Shown in pieces: positions 1 through 6,250 of a stretch of DNA of 9,134 nt. Each line of letters starts with the position of its first letter. Positions within the stretch are counted from its first letter, which is position 1. This DNA comes from Butyricicoccus_A sp964387535 (GTDB taxonomy: Bacteria; Bacillota; Clostridia; Oscillospirales; Butyricicoccaceae), in assembly GCA_964387535.1 (NCBI GenBank), contig CAYLXH010000094.1, forward strand, positions 1 through 9,134. Direction: 5' to 3'. The notes beneath the pieces are model-generated. The model was not told the origin of the DNA. It searched no databases and worked only from the letters and a program-made list of their open reading frames with translations. The translations under genes were made by a program, and so were the position numbers.

Positions 1-700
1 AAATAACAGGAATTTGAGATTGATAGATCGCGCGGGCAACGATCTCTTCATTAAATGCCCAAAGATCCTCCAAGGAACCTCCGCCGCGCCCGGTAATAAT
101 CAGATCCGCCTCTCCACGCTGATTCACCTCTCCTATCGCCCGTGCAATAGATGCTGCTGCTTCCTTTCCCTGCACCAGAACCGGGAAAATCTGAATCTTT
201 GCCACAGGATATCGTCGCTTCAAAATTCGAAGCATATCGTGCACAGCGGCACCGGTCGGAGATGTCACTAACGCTATGGTTTTGGGAAAAACGGGAAGTG
301 CTTTCTTGTGCGCTTCATCAAATAATCCTTCCGCAAGAAGACGTTTCTTGAGCTGTTCAAAGGCAATCGCCAAAGCGCCAATGCCATCCGGCATCATATC
401 TGCTGCATACAACTGTACTTGTCCACTCTTGGGATAGGAGCTGATACGACCTCGAGCTATCACCTTCATACCGTTTTCCGGACGAAAACGGAGTCGAGCA
501 GAATCAGACCGAAACATGACAGCGGACAAAGCAGCTTGTGAATCCTTGAGCGTAAAATAGCAGTGTCCGGAGGAATGCGCCTTAAAGTTGGAAATTTCCC
601 CCTGGACATACAGCGTTCGAAATTCCGGCGTGTTCTCCAACATTTGTTTTATCGTCTGATTGACCTGTGAAACTGTAAAAACAACCGCATCGGATCTCAT
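1..700 (-). CDS. xseA: Exodeoxyribonuclease VII large subunit, N-terminal part (runs off left edge)
   Basis: The ATG at 700-698 opens a frame that stays open to base 1, giving 233 codons of a protein normally about 400-450 residues long. XseA is the catalytic subunit of exonuclease VII, which with XseB degrades single-stranded DNA from both ends in the cytoplasm. Visible landmarks are the N-terminal OB-fold DNA-binding domain (about residues 6-105, with GEISNFK at 34-40 and SGHCYFTLKD at 44-53), then the start of the catalytic domain with LVTSPTGAAVHDML at 144-157 and the family hallmark GRGGGSLEDLWAFNEE at 204-219. The start overlaps the stop of the upstream gene as ATGA and has GAGGG six bases upstream, so it is probably translationally coupled. 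The truncation is due to the window edge. xseB would be expected further left, but that is inference from usual gene order. Confidence 0.95.
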   Translation of the reverse strand, partial: MRSDAVVFTVSQVNQTIKQMLENTPEFRTLYVQGEISNFKAHSSGHCYFTLKDSQAALSAVMFRSDSARLRFRPENGMKVIARGRISSYPKSGQVQLYAADMMPDGIGALAIAFEQLKKRLLAEGLFDEAHKKALPVFPKTIALVTSPTGAAVHDMLRILKRRYPVAKIQIFPVLVQGKEAAASIARAIGEVNQRGEADLIITGRGGGSLEDLWAFNEEIVARAIYQSQIPVI

Positions 701-1641
701 AGTATTCCCTCATGTAGCAGTGCGGCCAGGACGGCAACTCCAACGGCATTGTCACCAGAGAGCACCGGCTCTGCAAATTTCGCACGAAATTTTTGTTCCA
801 TCTTTCTCTGTAAAGAACGATTGGCCATCACTCCGCCTGCACACAGCACCGGAAGAGGAGTGCGTGACACAGCCTGTGCAGTTGCCTTTTGAACTGCCTG
901 TGTAATCGTATCGATTGTAAAACGTGCGATAACCTCATCCGGGGCCCCGGCTCTATGGAGCGCTTCCACTTTGTTTTGTACTCCGGAAAGTGAAAAATAA
1001 CAGTCTGTGACTTTGGGAGAAAACGGTTTTTCCGGTGTTATGCACCGATCCGCCAACTGTTCCAAAGCAACGCCTGCCGGAAAAGCAAGACCCAGCAACT
1101 GCCCGGCACGGTCGATAATCTGACCCGCTGCCACATCCGTTGTTCCACCAATAATCCTTGTCTCAGGCAGCCTGTTCTTTTCACTGGGCGCCACATACAG
1201 CAATTCCGTCGTCCCGCCCGAGAGATGCCAGGCTAAAAACGGCTTGTTCAGCCAATCCAACACGCCCGCTGAGAGGGCTGCTGCCGCAAGATGTCCCTGT
1301 TGATGCGATACCGCGAAAAATGGGAGTCCCTGGGAGTGGGCTATTGCACGCGCCGTCCCTTCTCCACAGAGAAAACAGGGCATGTATGATCCCTCGACCT
1401 CACGAGGCCGGGTACTTGCAGCAACCGCTGCAAGCTTGTGACCGAATCCATCTGGAAGTTCTTCTAATCTCTCAGGAAGGTGCAAAACATGTTGAAACAG
1501 GGCATCGCTTTGGCGAAGCCCGATTCGTCCTTCGGGTATTTCCAGCAGACGCCCTGAATTATTCCACGTATAATCAACAGAATCAAACAATGCCGCAGAG
1601 GTGCGATAGTTTGAGGTATCAACGCCTAGATAATATGCCAT
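697..1641 (-). CDS. TsaD/Gcp (peptidase M22)-family paralogue, function unassigned
   Basis: The 314-residue protein has the ASKHA fold signatures of the TsaD/Kae1/Gcp family but is clearly not the canonical tRNA threonylcarbamoyladenosine enzyme. It opens with LGVDTSNYRTSAALFD (5-20), where canonical TsaD has an ETSCDET-type motif. It keeps the metal-binding HxxGH (H113 and H117 in SHQQGH), GGVMANRSL (269-277) and the C-terminal metal-ligand Asp in GDNAVGVA (D297). The TsaD signature SGGHT reads SGGTTE (141-146). I chose the ATG at 1641 over a longer frame reaching 1674 because it lies one base after the nusB stop, has AAGGA upstream, and puts the nucleotide-binding strand at the N-terminus. 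Databases often label such proteins O-sialoglycoprotein endopeptidase; that name should not be taken as a function. Binding of a nucleotide and a divalent metal is a fair inference; the substrate is unknown. Confidence 0.88.
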   Translation of the reverse strand: MAYYLGVDTSNYRTSAALFDSVDYTWNNSGRLLEIPEGRIGLRQSDALFQHVLHLPERLEELPDGFGHKLAAVAASTRPREVEGSYMPCFLCGEGTARAIAHSQGLPFFAVSHQQGHLAAAALSAGVLDWLNKPFLAWHLSGGTTELLYVAPSEKNRLPETRIIGGTTDVAAGQIIDRAGQLLGLAFPAGVALEQLADRCITPEKPFSPKVTDCYFSLSGVQNKVEALHRAGAPDEVIARFTIDTITQAVQKATAQAVSRTPLPVLCAGGVMANRSLQRKMEQKFRAKFAEPVLSGDNAVGVAVLAALLHEGIL

Positions 1642-1642
1642 A

Positions 1643-2104
1643 TCAGGATTCCTTCGGCTGCTCCGGTTCGTCACGGCTCACCGCACCAAGGATGCCATTG
1701 ATAAAGCCAGCCGCTTCCTTGGAATCATATTTTTTAGCCAACTCCACGGCTTCATTGATGGCTGCACTCACCGGAACATCATCAGAATAGCGCATTTCAT
1801 ACAGCGCAAGGCGCAAAAGAGCTACCGTGATACGAGACATACGATTTGTATTCCAGTTCGTAGAGTACTTACGGATGACTTCATCCAGTTCTGCCAAATG
1901 CGTTCCGACTCCGACCACGGTTGTCGTGATATACTCCTTCTGATCATTCGTGAGCGGTCCCGCATATAATGCAATATCACCAGCCAACGAATCCAGAACA
2001 GACTGTTCCAATCGGGTCGAAATTATTTCCTCCAACTCAAATGCCTGAAAACCAAGTTCAAAAACCAAATGCAGCGCGATTTCTCTTGACTCTTTTCTGC
2101 CCAC
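1643..2104 (-). CDS. nusB: Transcription antitermination factor NusB
   Basis: This 153-residue protein is an all-helical NusB, which pairs with NusE (ribosomal protein S10) and binds boxA RNA to promote antitermination, chiefly of rRNA operons. Supporting motifs are the N-terminal RKESREIALHLVFELGF (3-19), the LLRLALYEMRY helix (97-106) followed by DDVPVSAAINEAVELAKKY (108-126), and FINGILGAV near the end (134-142). Length matches the family. It starts at GTG (2104-2102), preceded by GGAGG with a six-base spacer; no ATG in a suitable position competes. The stop is one base before the TsaD-like start, so nusB heads a three-gene operon with that gene and xseA. It has its own promoter downstream of a strong terminator, and its leader contains a boxA-like sequence. 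Confidence 0.96.
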   Translation of the reverse strand: MGRKESREIALHLVFELGFQAFELEEIISTRLEQSVLDSLAGDIALYAGPLTNDQKEYITTTVVGVGTHLAELDEVIRKYSTNWNTNRMSRITVALLRLALYEMRYSDDVPVSAAINEAVELAKKYDSKEAAGFINGILGAVSRDEPEQPKES

Positions 2105-2151
2105 GGGTTACCTCCATCGTTCATGCCAAGTAAGCACAGCATGACTATATT

Positions 2152-2164
2152 TTTTTAAAGTGCA
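2152..2164 (-). promoter_or_regulatory. Possible boxA-like element in the nusB leader
   Basis: The minus strand reads TGCACTTTAAAAA here. It differs at one position from the boxA core TGCTCTTTAA of E. coli rRNA leaders, and it also resembles the Gram-positive form TGCTCTTTGAAAA. It lies about 10-20 bases after the expected transcription start and about 50 bases upstream of nusB. NusB with NusE binds boxA RNA, so this could serve autoregulation. The match is short and AT-rich and could be chance. Confidence 0.35.
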
Positions 2165-2170
2165 TCAAAT

Positions 2171-2190
2171 ATGTATAGTTCATTATACAT
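2171..2190. repeat. Inverted repeat overlapping the nusB -10 box
   Basis: ATGTATA (2171-2177) and TATACAT (2184-2190) are perfect 7-base inverted arms separated by six bases. One arm overlaps the candidate -10 box of nusB and the other falls near the expected transcription start, a placement that would suit an operator. AT-rich sequence makes chance palindromes common. Confidence 0.4.
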
Positions 2191-2210
2191 CAATAAGCGA
2201 AAAAAATAAA
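2182..2210 (-). promoter_or_regulatory. Candidate sigma-A promoter of nusB operon
   Basis: On the minus strand there is a perfect -10 box TATAAT (2187-2182) with a weak -35-like TTTATT (2210-2205) at a 17-base spacing. It lies between the upstream terminator and nusB, predicting a leader of roughly 70 bases. The -35 is poor, so the call rests mainly on the -10 and on the need for a promoter after the terminator. Confidence 0.5.
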
Positions 2211-2306
2211 CCCTTGAAACAAAGAACAATCCCAACCAAACAGAAAATGAATGGATGATCATATATGAGTCGCACCTATTTGTCTGTTACAATGCTGCAT
2301 CATAGC

Positions 2307-2355
2307 AAAAAAGCAACAATGTTTGAGTCCCTCTGCTCGAAACACTGTTGCTTTT
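2307..2355 (-). terminator. Rho-independent terminator of the asp23 transcript
   Basis: The arms 2309-2327 and 2336-2355 pair almost fully: a 10-base-pair AAAAGCAACA/TGTTGCTTTT stem base, one A-C mismatch, five more pairs, a single bulged C, and three closing pairs around an 8-base loop. On the minus strand the hairpin ends in GC followed by six Ts. It sits about 85 bases after the asp23 stop and upstream of the nusB promoter, so it separates the two transcription units. Confidence 0.88.
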
Positions 2356-2439
2356 CGTTTAATTGATGTCGTACGTCGCCCACAACGACCCCATCCGTTT
2401 CATCCGCCGCAGAGACAATGCAGCATAGGAAGAACGGCG

Positions 2440-2838
2440 TTATTCCGCTGTTTCTACACTCTTTTTTTCCTGCACAGCGAACGACAGGCCGCCAATGTTG
2501 ATATTCACTGCGGTGGTACGCATTCCCGTCATCGACTCAATCGAAGACCGCACCGCATTCTGAACTTGCTTGGAAACTTCACGAATATTGTATCCGAACT
2601 CTGCCAGAAAGCTGATTTCAACCTCGACCATATCGCCGTGAAATTCTACTTTTACTCCTTTTGCTAAGTTCTTTTTCCCAAGAAACTCTGCAACATTTGT
2701 ACCAATTCCAGAATAGAGATTGCCAACACCGGCAATTTCGGAAGCTGCAATTGCTGCAATGGATGCAATAACATCTTCCGAAATCCGCACACTGCCCTGA
2801 TCTCCATCAGACGTCCAATATGCCTTGCTCTCTGCCAT
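2440..2838 (-). CDS. Asp23/Gls24 family envelope stress response protein (YqhY-like)
   Basis: The protein has 132 residues and belongs to the Asp23/Gls24 (DUF322) family. It shows the family pattern: GSVRISEDVIASIAAIAASEIAGV (15-38), an alternating hydrophobic VKVEFHGDMVEVEISFLAEFGYNI segment (63-85) and VQNAVRSSIESMTGM (92-106) followed by VNINIGGLSF (111-120). It is soluble with no signal peptide. By position it corresponds to B. subtilis yqhY, which also lies upstream of nusB and has been linked to acetyl-CoA carboxylase activity; transfer of that role is inference, and accBC are not adjacent here. The start is the ATG at 2838: an in-frame GTG at 2847 is only one base from the AAGGAG ribosome binding site. 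It has its own promoter and terminator and so is probably made in vegetative cells. Confidence 0.92.
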   Translation of the reverse strand: MAESKAYWTSDGDQGSVRISEDVIASIAAIAASEIAGVGNLYSGIGTNVAEFLGKKNLAKGVKVEFHGDMVEVEISFLAEFGYNIREVSKQVQNAVRSSIESMTGMRTTAVNINIGGLSFAVQEKKSVETAE

Positions 2839-2848
2839 GGGTATCACA

Positions 2849-2854
2849 CTCCTT
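2849..2854 (-). promoter_or_regulatory. Ribosome binding site deciding the asp23 start
   Basis: AAGGAG on the minus strand lies 10 bases before the ATG at 2838 but only one base before the in-frame GTG at 2847, which rules out the longer start. Confidence 0.8.
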
Positions 2855-2862
2855 TTGAAGAG

Positions 2863-2890
2863 ATTATACCATAACAGTCTGTTTTTGCAA
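2863..2890 (-). promoter_or_regulatory. Sigma-A promoter with extended -10 for asp23
   Basis: On the minus strand TGGTATAAT is a consensus extended -10 (TATAAT at 2868-2863, TG at 2871-2870). The -35 candidate is TTGCAA (2890-2885) with a 16-base spacer. It lies in the 72-base gap between spoIIIAH and asp23, so asp23 can be transcribed without the sporulation promoter upstream. Confidence 0.75.
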
Positions 2891-2910
2891 AGAACGAATT
2901 GTGAATTGGA

Positions 2911-3516
2911 TTATTTCGCATCACTTATTTTTATGGAAGACAATTCGGCTCCTGTTTCCGAAACGATAATATCTGCAATTTTCGCTGCATCCGTCTCCGT
3001 CAGCTTCCCTTTTTCGCTCGCTACTGTTGCAGAAATTGCTCCGTCTTCAATATAGACAACCGCATCGGTATACCCTTTTCCCTGAATCATGCTTTCAATT
3101 TTAGACTCTTTGACAGAATTGGCTGCGATAGCACTGATCTGACGCGTTGCTTCTTCTTTGGAGCTTTCTGTTGCATCTTCGCTTCCCACCGTCTCTTTTA
3201 ACATCGACAACGCCTCGTCTCGAGCTGTTTGACGCTTTAGTCGTGCTTCTGCGAACTGATCATTGGATGCAGCGGATTCTGCAGCGGTAGCAGCTGCCGC
3301 ACTGTCTTTGGTGTTCTCTTTTTCACTGTTTGTTTTGCTGTTATCTGCGTTTACTGTGGTTACTTCACCATATACACTTTCCGATGTATCCTCTGTCTGC
3401 GCTGCAACCGTCAGTTCGGATGGAGATTGAAAATAACTCCAGTTCAGGTAGACAGCAACACACAACATCAGGCCAATCACGCCATATACTGCTCCCCGTT
3501 TTCGAATGGATACCAT
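2911..3516 (-). CDS. spoIIIAH: Stage III sporulation protein AH
   Basis: SpoIIIAH is a mother-cell membrane protein whose extracytoplasmic ring-building domain forms part of the mother cell-forespore channel; in B. subtilis it binds forespore SpoIIQ. Here it has 201 residues (about 218 in B. subtilis): a short basic cytoplasmic tail, one membrane helix (about 8-28), a low-complexity linker rich in Ser, Thr, Glu and Ala (about 35-86), then FAEARLKRQTARDEAL (88-103) and a YscJ/FliF-like domain to the end (about 120-199). The frame is open upstream to 3576, but the ATG at 3516 is chosen because AGGAGG sits seven bases before it and the longer version would place about 20 polar residues inside spoIIIAG. 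It is the last gene of the spoIIIA run. Confidence 0.95.
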   Translation of the reverse strand: MVSIRKRGAVYGVIGLMLCVAVYLNWSYFQSPSELTVAAQTEDTSESVYGEVTTVNADNSKTNSEKENTKDSAAAATAAESAASNDQFAEARLKRQTARDEALSMLKETVGSEDATESSKEEATRQISAIAANSVKESKIESMIQGKGYTDAVVYIEDGAISATVASEKGKLTETDAAKIADIIVSETGAELSSIKISDAK

Positions 3517-3523
3517 GTACTTA

Positions 3524-3529
3524 CCTCCT
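3524..3529 (-). promoter_or_regulatory. Ribosome binding site deciding the spoIIIAH start
   Basis: A perfect AGGAGG on the minus strand overlaps the spoIIIAG TAG stop and stands seven bases before the ATG at 3516. It argues for that start and against the upstream in-frame ATG at 3576. Confidence 0.88.
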
Positions 3530-4046
3530 ATTGACTCATCTTTAAAACAGAAATGTGATCGGATGAAATTCCGCAAAGGGATGACAGAGCCTCCGTCAGT
3601 TCCAGACGAACTGTACTGCTGTCTGCTCCATCACAAATAACAACGGCGCCGCGAAAGGTTGGATAATTGCTTGTCACCAGCACGGGTGTCTCTCCATAGC
3701 TTCCATCAGAAAGAATCGACATCGTGCTTTGATAATTCTCACTACTGGAATTTTCTCCAGATGATTGGCTGGACTGCGAAACGTCTGACGCATACACAGA
3801 TTCTTCCGAAGTCTCTAAAGACAGCATCACTTCGATCCGTCCCACCCCTTCGATCGCCGACAAGCTGGAACAAATCTGCTCCTCGAACTCTTCCAGGTTA
3901 AATCCTTCTTCTGCTGCAGGCTTTTCTTGTGCTTTTTCCTCTCCGGATGGAAGCGTGAAAAGCATCAGAACAATACCTGCCAATATTACTATAAAAAAAT
4001 ATCGGTATTTTTTCCAATAAGTAACCAGCGATTCGTTCCACCTCAC
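3528..4046 (-). CDS. spoIIIAG: Stage III sporulation protein AG
   Basis: SpoIIIAG builds a large ring in the intermembrane space of the sporulating cell, as part of the SpoIIIA-SpoIIQ channel. The 172-residue protein has a short N-terminal tail, one membrane helix (about 16-32), a first ring-building half with FEEQICSSLSAIEGVGRIEV (54-73) and a second with FRGAVVICDGADS (131-143) plus the terminal helix and strand ending ISVLKM (165-170). Between them lies a Ser/Glu-rich stretch (about 80-112). B. subtilis SpoIIIAG is about 229 residues and carries a long insertion forming a beta-triangle barrel; the shorter length suggests that insertion is reduced here. The start is GTG (4046-4044), overlapping the spoIIIAF stop as GTGA, with GGAGG about ten bases upstream, implying translational coupling. 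Confidence 0.93.
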   Translation of the reverse strand: MRWNESLVTYWKKYRYFFIVILAGIVLMLFTLPSGEEKAQEKPAAEEGFNLEEFEEQICSSLSAIEGVGRIEVMLSLETSEESVYASDVSQSSQSSGENSSSENYQSTMSILSDGSYGETPVLVTSNYPTFRGAVVICDGADSSTVRLELTEALSSLCGISSDHISVLKMSQ

Positions 4047-4537
4047 TCCTTGTTTTCCTCCTCCCGTATCGTAATCACCTCTTTTCCAATGCCCAGCTCA
4101 GACTGGATGATCTCTTCTAACTGTTCTTTCCGACCAGCAGAGTATGCATTGTCACAGACCACGTGTACTGTGGAAATGGTCAATACGTTGTCCTCAGAAA
4201 CCTCCAGTTGAATATCCCCAGACAGTCCTTTTTCTTCTATTTTTGCCTCCAGATATTCTTCCGTCTGCATACAAAATGTCTCTCTTACTGCCCGTACATA
4301 TGCAGAATCTGTATTCTCACTCTGATTCCAGTTGTTTGTCATGCTGTCGGGCAACTGTAAAAATTCAGGTAGTTGTATGATGCGCAGTGGATTGATAATG
4401 GCTAACAGCAATAATATCCCAACCGCCAAATGCAGCAGTCCCCGCTGAGATTTTTGATCGGTCAATGCCAGCACGACAGCTCCAAACAAAGCTGCTGCGG
4501 TAATACTCAAGATTAGCTGTCGAAATAATGCAATCAT
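4043..4537 (-). CDS. spoIIIAF: Stage III sporulation protein AF
   Basis: SpoIIIAF is a membrane protein of the SpoIIIA complex with an extracytoplasmic ring-building-type domain. The 164-residue product (about 206 in B. subtilis) has two membrane helices (about 6-25 and 33-50), a proline-containing linker, and a soluble domain from about 85 to the end, with an amphipathic helix RAVRETFCMQTEEYLEAKIE (82-101), beta strands around 108-128 and a helix-strand end (RKEQLEEIIQSELGI, then VITI). The start ATG overlaps the spoIIIAE stop (ATGA); its ribosome binding site is weak, so it probably relies on coupling to spoIIIAE. Confidence 0.92.
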   Translation of the reverse strand: MIALFRQLILSITAAALFGAVVLALTDQKSQRGLLHLAVGILLLLAIINPLRIIQLPEFLQLPDSMTNNWNQSENTDSAYVRAVRETFCMQTEEYLEAKIEEKGLSGDIQLEVSEDNVLTISTVHVVCDNAYSAGRKEQLEEIIQSELGIGKEVITIREEENKE

Positions 4538-5640
4538 ATTCCTGTAATAAACATCACGGCATACGCCAATTCAAAAAAAAGAATCATACAGCAGCTTCCC
4601 AGCATCCCCAAAATCAGACCAAAACTGTGCATGAGGCCATCCATCAATCCCAGCAAAGACGGTGGGCAAACCGGAGAAAGGATTGCTGATCCCGTACGAA
4701 AAACCAGATAACTGAGACCTAGTCGCAGAAATGGAACAAGACACACAGCGACAATGCAGAGAATTCCGAATATTCCCACCGTATTTTTAACCACCGATGC
4801 GCTAGACAGCACGGTCTCTGCCGCGTTGGAAAGGATACTCCCCACAACAGGGACGGTACCAGACAGTGCGAATTTTGCAGCCCGTACCGCTGTCGCATCC
4901 GTACTGCGGCTGACAGCGCCAAAGACCGTAATGTACCCAATAAACACAGAGAGCAGTACTTTCAGGATACTGCTAATAATCCAGCGAATAAACTCTGCCA
5001 ACCGGGTCAGAATGCCATTTCCCAAGGCAGCATTGACCGTAATCATAGCAATGTATGCAGAAACCAGCGGAAGAAGAACCTCAGTAATGAGCGAGACACA
5101 AAGATGAAATGCAAACTCCGTCGCAGCGAACATCATCATACCAGTAGTAGCGGCACCACACAGGGATACCGCAGTCATCACAACCGGAAGCATAGATGCC
5201 GACAGCACTTCCAATTCTTCTGCCGTGGACTGACAGAGAGACATCATGCTAGCTAGATCCGTTGAAACCGCAGCAGTCATTCCCAAAGCTCCTGCCATGG
5301 TGAGAAATAACGGAGAAGTTCCCCCCGAGGAAGGAAATCCTGAAACACAGCTGCATAAAATCATGATGATCGCCACCTTTGACAGCATAAATACTGTCAT
5401 CTTTAATGAATTCCCTGAATTTTTTTGACATTTTGACCAAATTGACTGAACCACCTGCGCAAAGTCGGTACAATTGTCCAGCGAAATATCTCCAATTATG
5501 CTTTGTGCTTCACTGGAAAGACCACCGGTAATCGTTTGCTGCGCCGACTCACGAAATGATCGAATGGTTTCCGATTCTTCTGCCCTTGCAGGCACTGACA
5601 CGACACAGAAAAGCAACAGGGTTGCCAAGATTCGTTTCAT
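4534..5640 (-). CDS. spoIIIAE: Stage III sporulation protein AE
   Basis: SpoIIIAE is the large polytopic membrane protein of the SpoIIIA complex and is thought to contribute to its export apparatus. The 368-residue protein (about 399 in B. subtilis) begins with a signal peptide (KRILATLLLFCVVSVPARA, cleavage after Ala20 in an ARA motif), then an exported segment of about 60 residues, and multiple membrane helices from about residue 82 onward. The family's most conserved stretch is clear at about 256-292: AKFALSGTVPVVGSIL, then SNAAETVLSSASVVKNTVGI. A GAGGAG ribosome binding site overlapping the spoIIIAD stop lies five bases before the ATG. Its stop overlaps the spoIIIAF start. Confidence 0.95.
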   Translation of the reverse strand: MKRILATLLLFCVVSVPARAEESETIRSFRESAQQTITGGLSSEAQSIIGDISLDNCTDFAQVVQSIWSKCQKNSGNSLKMTVFMLSKVAIIMILCSCVSGFPSSGGTSPLFLTMAGALGMTAAVSTDLASMMSLCQSTAEELEVLSASMLPVVMTAVSLCGAATTGMMMFAATEFAFHLCVSLITEVLLPLVSAYIAMITVNAALGNGILTRLAEFIRWIISSILKVLLSVFIGYITVFGAVSRSTDATAVRAAKFALSGTVPVVGSILSNAAETVLSSASVVKNTVGIFGILCIVAVCLVPFLRLGLSYLVFRTGSAILSPVCPPSLLGLMDGLMHSFGLILGMLGSCCMILFFELAYAVMFITGI

Positions 5641-5649
5641 ACGTCTCCT

Positions 5650-6039
5650 CTATTCCAAGATGGTACCAATGAGTTCGAACACCTGCTGCACCAATGGAAT
5701 ACATACAGCAATCGATGCCACTGTACCCACAAGCTCCAATTTGACAGCCAATGCATTTTGCCCTGCATCATGGCACAGCGCAGAGGAAATCCGGACAACG
5801 ACTGCAATTCCAACGGCTTTCAATACTGGAAGATAGATTTCGCTGTCTAACCCTGCTGATGCCATAATCTGCGATAAATCACGAAAGATCGCACCGAATG
5901 GCTCCAAAACACAAAGTAGCAGGACAAGACCACAGGCTAATGAAATCAACAGTGCAAAGACCGGCGAAATCGGACGGACAAACACTGCCAACATTGCGCC
6001 CAGCAAAGCAATTGCTGCAACGGTAAGAACCAACGACAT
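5650..6039 (-). CDS. spoIIIAD: Stage III sporulation protein AD
   Basis: SpoIIIAD is a small integral membrane component of the SpoIIIA complex. The 129-residue protein (about 133 in B. subtilis) has three or four hydrophobic segments (about 4-21, 27-45, 69-87 and 103-121) and the family signature PVLKAVGIAVVVRIS followed by CHDAGQNALAVKLELVG (71-105). It starts two bases after the spoIIIAC stop (TAATTATG) and has no recognisable Shine-Dalgarno sequence, so translation probably depends on ribosomes finishing spoIIIAC. SpoIIIAC and AD are related in sequence and may act together in the membrane; that is known family behaviour, not shown here. Confidence 0.93.
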   Translation of the reverse strand: MSLVLTVAAIALLGAMLAVFVRPISPVFALLISLACGLVLLLCVLEPFGAIFRDLSQIMASAGLDSEIYLPVLKAVGIAVVVRISSALCHDAGQNALAVKLELVGTVASIAVCIPLVQQVFELIGTILE

Positions 6040-6041
6040 AA

Positions 6042-6236
6042 TTAAAACCCAAACACCGATTGAATCATGGAGAATAACCGGCTAATTTCCTGAATGATCA
6101 TCATTGTTACTACAATCAGTCCTGCCAGAGTGGTCATCATAGCTTGTTCCTCTCTTCCCGAACGGATCAGTAATTGATTCAGAACTGCAACCAAAATGCC
6201 AATAGCCGCAATTTTGAATATCAAATCAACGTCCAT
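6042..6236 (-). CDS. spoIIIAC: Stage III sporulation protein AC
   Basis: This very small membrane protein (64 residues; about 68 in B. subtilis) has two hydrophobic helices (about 5-23 and 31-50) joined by the short polar loop SGREEQ. FKIAAIGILVAVLNQLL (7-23) and the REEQAMMTTLAGLIVV stretch (28-43) fit the SpoIIIAC family. It starts at ATG with AAGGTGA about five bases upstream, 14 bases after the spoIIIAB stop. The role is as a membrane component of the mother-cell SpoIIIA assembly. Confidence 0.94.
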   Translation of the reverse strand: MDVDLIFKIAAIGILVAVLNQLLIRSGREEQAMMTTLAGLIVVTMMIIQEISRLFSMIQSVFGF

Positions 6237-6250
6237 GATATCACCTTACA

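Larger units (their letters stand above)
2105..2439 (-). other. Intergenic region between asp23 and nusB (335 bases, no gene)
   Basis: No convincing ORF lies here. Read on the minus strand it holds, in order: an 84-base tail after the asp23 stop, the asp23 terminator (2355-2307), an AT-rich segment, a candidate nusB promoter with an inverted repeat over its -10 box, a boxA-like element (2164-2152), a 6-base inverted repeat (TCATGC/GCATGA at 2121-2126 and 2139-2144), and the nusB ribosome binding site. A 14-codon minus-strand ORF just after asp23 has no ribosome binding site and I do not call it. Confidence 0.8.

Noticed and set aside
1158..1790. A 210-codon plus-strand frame opposite the TsaD-like gene and nusB
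   Set aside because: It crosses the boundary of two well-supported minus-strand genes and its translation is low-complexity with no family resemblance.
2360..2420. A 14-codon ORF on the minus strand after asp23
   Set aside because: It has no ribosome binding site, lies in the 3' tail between the asp23 stop and its terminator, and the peptide shows nothing recognisable.
3517..3576. Longer SpoIIIAH starting at 3576
   Set aside because: The extra 20 residues overlap the end of spoIIIAG, are not followed by typical spacing to the membrane helix, and a perfect ribosome binding site supports the ATG at 3516.
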